From assembly GCF_901709675.1 (NCBI RefSeq), contig NC_051095.1:16475956-16539955 (forward strand): a stretch of DNA of 64,000 bases, written 5' to 3'. The translations under genes were made by a program, and so were the position numbers. This DNA is from Syngnathus acus (taxonomy: Eukaryota; Chordata; Actinopteri; Syngnathiformes; Syngnathidae). Below, piece after piece: positions 60,032 through 64,000 of this stretch. Each line of letters begins with the position of its first letter. Within the stretch, counting starts at the first letter, position 1. The notes under the pieces are model-generated. The model did not search any database, was not told the origin of the DNA, and saw only the letters and a program-made list of their open reading frames with translations.

Positions 60032-60055
60032 TAAACTCTAAGGGACGCTGTTGGC
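60032..60055 (+). promoter_or_regulatory. CSE-like promoter element of V14
   Basis: AAACTCTAAGGGACGCTGTT has ACGCTGTT in place of GCGCTGTT of V13. It is about 200 bp upstream of the ATG. Confidence 0.65.
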
Positions 60056-60251
60056 TTGGATATGAATTTCCGCGTTGTCCTGCAGTCCTCCCCATTGACG
60101 AGGCAGTTTCTGTCTTTTGTTGGCGAAGAGGACAAGTGAAAGAACAACGATCTCCACCTTGCATTGATTTTCTTGTTGAGAGCTGACGTATGCAGGGACC
60201 TGATTACTTTATAGGACTTATTTCTTGCATTTTGTTTTTGTTTTCGTCATC

Positions 60252-62699
60252 ATGGATAAATATGAACCCTTCCCTTTCTCGTGCGCAAAATGGAGGTTGT
60301 TTTATGGATGGCGACGTCAAGCGGGGACGCTGATGTTTTTGCTTCATTTGGTTACCACGGTAGGTGGTCAGATTCGTTATTCTATACCAGAAGAGATGAA
60401 GAAAGGCTCCGTGATTGGAAATGTGGCACAGGATCTCAGTTTGGACATGAAGAGACTCATAGCTGGGCGAGCTCGCATCTTGACAGAAGACAACATTCAA
60501 TACACGGAGCTGAAAACAGACAAAGGGCTCCTGGTCGTCAGTGAAAGAATAGACCGAGAGGAGCTTTGCGGAGATGTGACGCCATGCAGCTTCAGCTTTG
60601 AGATCATTTTAGAAAATCCTTTAGAACTGCACGGAATAATCGTTGAGATTTTGGATATAAATGATCACGCCCCTGTCTTTCCAAATAAAGAAAAATCCCT
60701 AACCTTTGAAATAAGTGAATCTGCTGCAGTTGGTGTGCAATTTCCCCTGCAGAGTGCAGAGGATCAAGATGTGGGGCTGAACGCTTTGCAAAATTACATT
60801 TTGTCACCAAACGACAATTTTATCCTAAATCAGCATGCAAATCCGGATGGCAGTAAATATGTTGAAATGGTGCTCCAGAAGCCTTTAGACAGAGAGCGAC
60901 ATCCCCGTTTGTCTTTAAAATTAATTGCACTTGATGGAGGAACACCACAGAGATCTGGCACCGTAAATGTAGAAATAAACGTTTTAGATGCAAATGACAA
61001 CCGGCCAGTTTTTAATCAATCAGAATACAAAGCTTATGTTATGGAAAACACACTGAAAGACACCAGTGTAATTACAGTAAATGCTACAGATGCTGACAGT
61101 GGTCCGTTTGGACTCATCTCTTACAGTTTGTCAAAAACAAAAGGAAGTGCTGCCAATATATTTAATATTGATGAAGAAACTGGCACAATCTATGTTTCTG
61201 GTCATATTGACTATGAAAAAAACAGGAAGTATGAAGTGAGGGTGGAAGCAAAGGATCAAGGTGGACTGATTGGGACCAGTAAAGTTTTATTTGATGTTAT
61301 TGATGTAAATGACAATGCTCCAGTAATAAATATAAAATCATTTTCCAGTCCTCTGTCTGAGGATTCACCCCCTGGTGCAACAATTGCAATTCTTAACATA
61401 AAAGATGTTGATTCTGATAGAAATGGACAAATTAATTGTTTCGTTGATGGAAAACTTCCCTTTAAATTGGAGACATCGCTGACAAACTATTATAATTTAA
61501 TTTCAGATCAATTTTTTGATAGAGAATCTGTTTCACAATATAACATAACAATTACAGCCACTGATCTCGGAACGCCTCCGCTTTCTAGCTCTACAAAGTT
61601 ACATCTTAGAATCTCAGACGTGAATGACAATGCACCAATATTTGATAAAAATGTTTATTCAGCTTATGTGGCAGAGAACAATTCTCCAGGCGTTCCCATA
61701 TTTGCTGTCACTGCTCGAGACGCTGATTGGAATCAAAATGCAAGAATATCTTATCTTTTAGAGGACACACAGATTAGTGGCAGTCGAGTTTCAACTTTTG
61801 TTTCTTTAAATTCTGAAACTGGTGTTCTCATTGCCGTTCGATCATTTGATTATGAGCAAATTAAACAAGTTGAATTGGTGGTCAGAGCGCAGGATGGAGG
61901 TTCCCCTCCCCTCAGCAGCAACGCGAGCGTTCGCATCCTGATCCAGGACCAGAACGACAACGCCCCTCAGGTGCTGTACCCGGTGCAGACGGGCGGCTCG
62001 CTACTGGCCGAAATGGTGCCTCGTTCGGCCGACGTGGGCTACCTGGTGACCAAAGTGGTGGCCGTGGATGTGGACTCTGGCCAGAATGCCTGGCTCTCCT
62101 ATCAAGTGCACAAAGCCACAGACAGGGCACTGTTTGAAGTGGGCCTCCACAATGGAGAAATCCGAACTGTCCGCCAAGTGACTGATAAAGATGCTGTCAA
62201 ACAAAGACTGACTGTTGTGGTGGAGGACAACGGGCAGCCCTCTCGTTCAGCCACAGTCATTGTGAACGTGGCGGTGGCCGACAGCTTCCCTGAGGTGCTC
62301 TCGGAGTTCACTGACTTGAGCATGCACGACAAGGAGTACAATGACAAGCTGACTTTTTACTTAGTCTTGGCATTGGCTGTGGTCTCCTTCCTTTTCATCG
62401 CCTGCTTGCTGCTCATCATCGCAGTCAAAGTGCACAAGTGGAGACAGTCTCGCGTCCTGTACCACTCCAACCTGCCCGTCATCCCGTACTATCCACCTCG
62501 GTATTCAGATACTTTGGGGACTGGGACACTCCCACACGTGTACAATTACGAGGTATGCAGGACCACCGACTCCAGAAAAAGTGACATGAAGAACATGCAA
62601 GCCATGAGTCAAAGTTTAGTGAGTGTGGATGAAGCTGATGCTGATAGGCCGCCTGCAAACAAAGAGCTGTCAGGACACTTTTCTCAGATGTCAACATTG
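60252..62699 (+). CDS. Clustered protocadherin variable exon V14 (group B)
   Basis: An 816-residue variable exon starting MDKYEPFPFSCAKWRLFYGW, with the signal core TLMFLLHLVTTVGG and mature [13 protein letters not shown]. The EC1 loop is CGDVTPC and EC1 ends DINDHAP (~135). The membrane span is ~702-726, followed by VHKWRQSR. The tail carries YNYEVCRTTDSRKSD, then SVDEADADRPPANKEL, and ends FSQMSTL at TTG|GTGAGT. EC1-EC5 codons are AT-rich and well diverged from V13, whereas the last ~270 codons are GC-richer and nearly identical to V13. This base-composition step inside one exon points to gene conversion of the 3' part. Confidence 0.95.
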
Positions 62700-63407
62700 G
62701 TGAGTGAAATATATAATAATGTCTCATGGTATTTTTTGTATTGATACCTCTGAAAGATTTTTACCCTTTGTAGTGTTGTTGTTTTTGTTATTGTTGAAAC
62801 GTGGCTCTTGATCCTTTTCTATTTTTTCATTGCTCATTGTGCTTTTGGTCATGGTCATGATGGAAGAGCATATATGAGTTTTCAAAACGTCACATTCCAT
62901 GGCCCCTTAGTATGCTTCTTGGCCAAATGAGTTCTGCTCTGATTCTTTATCATAATCTTCCATATTAAAAAAAATACCTTTTGCAGGGTATTGAGAAAGA
63001 TTTGTGATTATTTTGTTTGGCTACTATTTGGAGATAATTCCCTAGCGCTTAAATCAAGCTTCTTGGAAAAAAAGTTACTCTCCTCTGGAGATTACTTCAC
63101 TTCTTCAGTCTTGGTGCTTGTGCACCTGTGAGGGTTTTGTCGTTTTTTATGTTTTCAGCAGCAACAAGTGTGTATGTGCTTGCAGTCTACTGGCTTTTAA
63201 TGACTCAATTTGGCTTCAAATGCCCCATCAATACACAAGAGGGTCTTTTTGTATTCTGAAATTAGACATTAATAGATGTAAAGTCACCCACAGTGCATCA
63301 GTAGTCACACTTATAACCAGGAATTGTTTCAGGATGAATATCCAAATTCACTGTGGCATCATGGTAGTTTTACTGACATGCTTGACAGTGAGCTTCTTAT
63401 GTAGTCT
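62700..63407. other. Intergenic spacer V14-V15
   Basis: Non-coding. The frame at 63.1-63.5 kb has no recognisable domain. Confidence 0.6.
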
Positions 63408-63428
63408 ATCTCTCTCCATGGTCCTGAA
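63408..63428 (-). promoter_or_regulatory. Degenerate REST/NRSF-like site upstream of V15
   Basis: The + strand reads ATCTCTCTCCATGGTCCTGA plus A, about 15 of 21 positions. It sits about 475 bp upstream of the V15 ATG, matching the spacing before V13 and V8. The central GGTGC is changed to GGTCC, so binding is doubtful. Confidence 0.45.
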
Positions 63429-63695
63429 GGACAGCGTTCAATGGATTTCTTGGGCATTGCTCACTTGGAAGAAATAAAATCAATGCTCACTATCAATATC
63501 ATCTGAATCTTGCTCACACAACAGCCATCACGTAAGTTTGTTGATTGGATGTTAGTGCAATTTACAACTTTATATATATATATTTTTTTTTTTAATGTTT
63601 TAATGTGATTGGTAAACAGGGCACGCCATATTTATAGATTACCATCCCCGACACCCCAAGAAATTGTTGACCATTTGAGATAAACTGGACTAATT

Positions 63696-63730
63696 TCACA
63701 TATTGGTCTCTAGGGGGCGTTGTTGCATGT
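63696..63730 (+). promoter_or_regulatory. CSE/CTCF-like promoter element of V15
   Basis: CTCTAGGGGGCGTTGTTGCA is preceded by TTCACATATTGG, the same arrangement as before V13 (TTCACATATCAACCTCC). Forward CTCF-like core TAGGGGGCG. About 175 bp upstream of the ATG. Confidence 0.75.
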
Positions 63731-63903
63731 TAAATGGATGTTTTGTGATGCGTGTTGCAATGCTACTCCCCCCTCTGCGGCTGCCATTTGGCACAGGACA
63801 GCTGTGCGTGAACAACGTACGACACTTGAGCTTAAAAATCGGCTGATATTGTGCCTCGTCATTTTTCGATCCGTTCACTTCATTGGAATAATTTTATTTT
63901 AAT

Positions 63904-64000
63904 ATGGAGTCTAAAGATATTCATCCAATCCGTGGTGGAATATGGCGACGGGCGGCCTGCCTCTTTGTCTTTTGGTGTTTTTTTCTAAATGGAACGCTGG
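63904..64000 (+). CDS. 5' end of protocadherin variable exon V15 (group B), cut by window end
   Basis: Only the first 32 codons are present: MESKDIHPIRGGIWRRAACL followed by FVFWCFFLNGTL. This aligns with the V13 leader (DGIRRRYFGRRVACLFVFWC, then VFLNAT), so a third group B exon begins here. The downstream EC repeats, membrane span and tail lie outside the window. Confidence 0.9.
   Translation, partial: MESKDIHPIRGGIWRRAACLFVFWCFFLNGTL

Overview
The window is a stretch of a clustered protocadherin (Pcdh) locus from a teleost fish, probably a percomorph. The evidence is a head-to-tail array of very large single-exon open frames, all on the + strand. Each encodes a signal peptide, six cadherin (EC) repeats with DxNDNxP calcium motifs, the EC1 Cys-X5-Cys loop of clustered Pcdhs, one membrane span and a short variable cytoplasmic tail. 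None ends in a functional stop: each reaches a phase-0 splice donor (GAG|GT, AAG|GT or TTG|GT). These are therefore alternative variable exons, each spliced to shared constant exons that are not in the window and must lie further 3'. AT-rich intergenic DNA, tRNA-derived SINE-like repeats, a hAT transposon and long microsatellites also fit a fish genome. I cannot name the species, nor say with certainty whether the subcluster is called gamma, alpha/beta or pcdh2.

Layout. I number the variable exons V1-V15. Group A (V1-V11, 2.0-47.5 kb) shares an almost identical EC4-EC6/TM/tail block, with tails ending in PLE (V2-V7) or SPE (V1, V8-V11) plus an in-frame intron read-through. V3 carries an internal stop codon. 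V12 (48.7-51.1 kb) is a lone, divergent, C-type-like exon. A 5.4-kb exon-poor gap (51.1-56.5 kb) holds a decayed EC1/EC2-boundary fragment. Group B (V13, V14 and the cut-off V15, 56.5-64 kb) has a different tail (YNYEVCRT.DSRKSD) and ends in STL before a strong GTGAGT donor.

Regulation. Nearly every exon is preceded, about 100-250 bp upstream of the ATG, by a conserved element resembling the Pcdh CSE, a CTCF-bound promoter motif. V12 lacks one in that position. Several exons also have, 0.3-1 kb upstream, a near-consensus REST/NRSF silencer site, always in the same orientation.

Evolution. EC1-EC3 define subfamilies (V5/V6/V7; V3/V8; V9/V10/V11; V13/V14/V15), whereas the 3' part of each exon is homogenised across subfamilies. 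This is the signature of tandem duplication plus gene conversion. The proteins are expected to act at neuronal surfaces as homophilic recognition molecules, with EC1-EC4 making the trans contact and EC5/EC6 the cis contact. Stochastic promoter choice would give each neuron its own combination.
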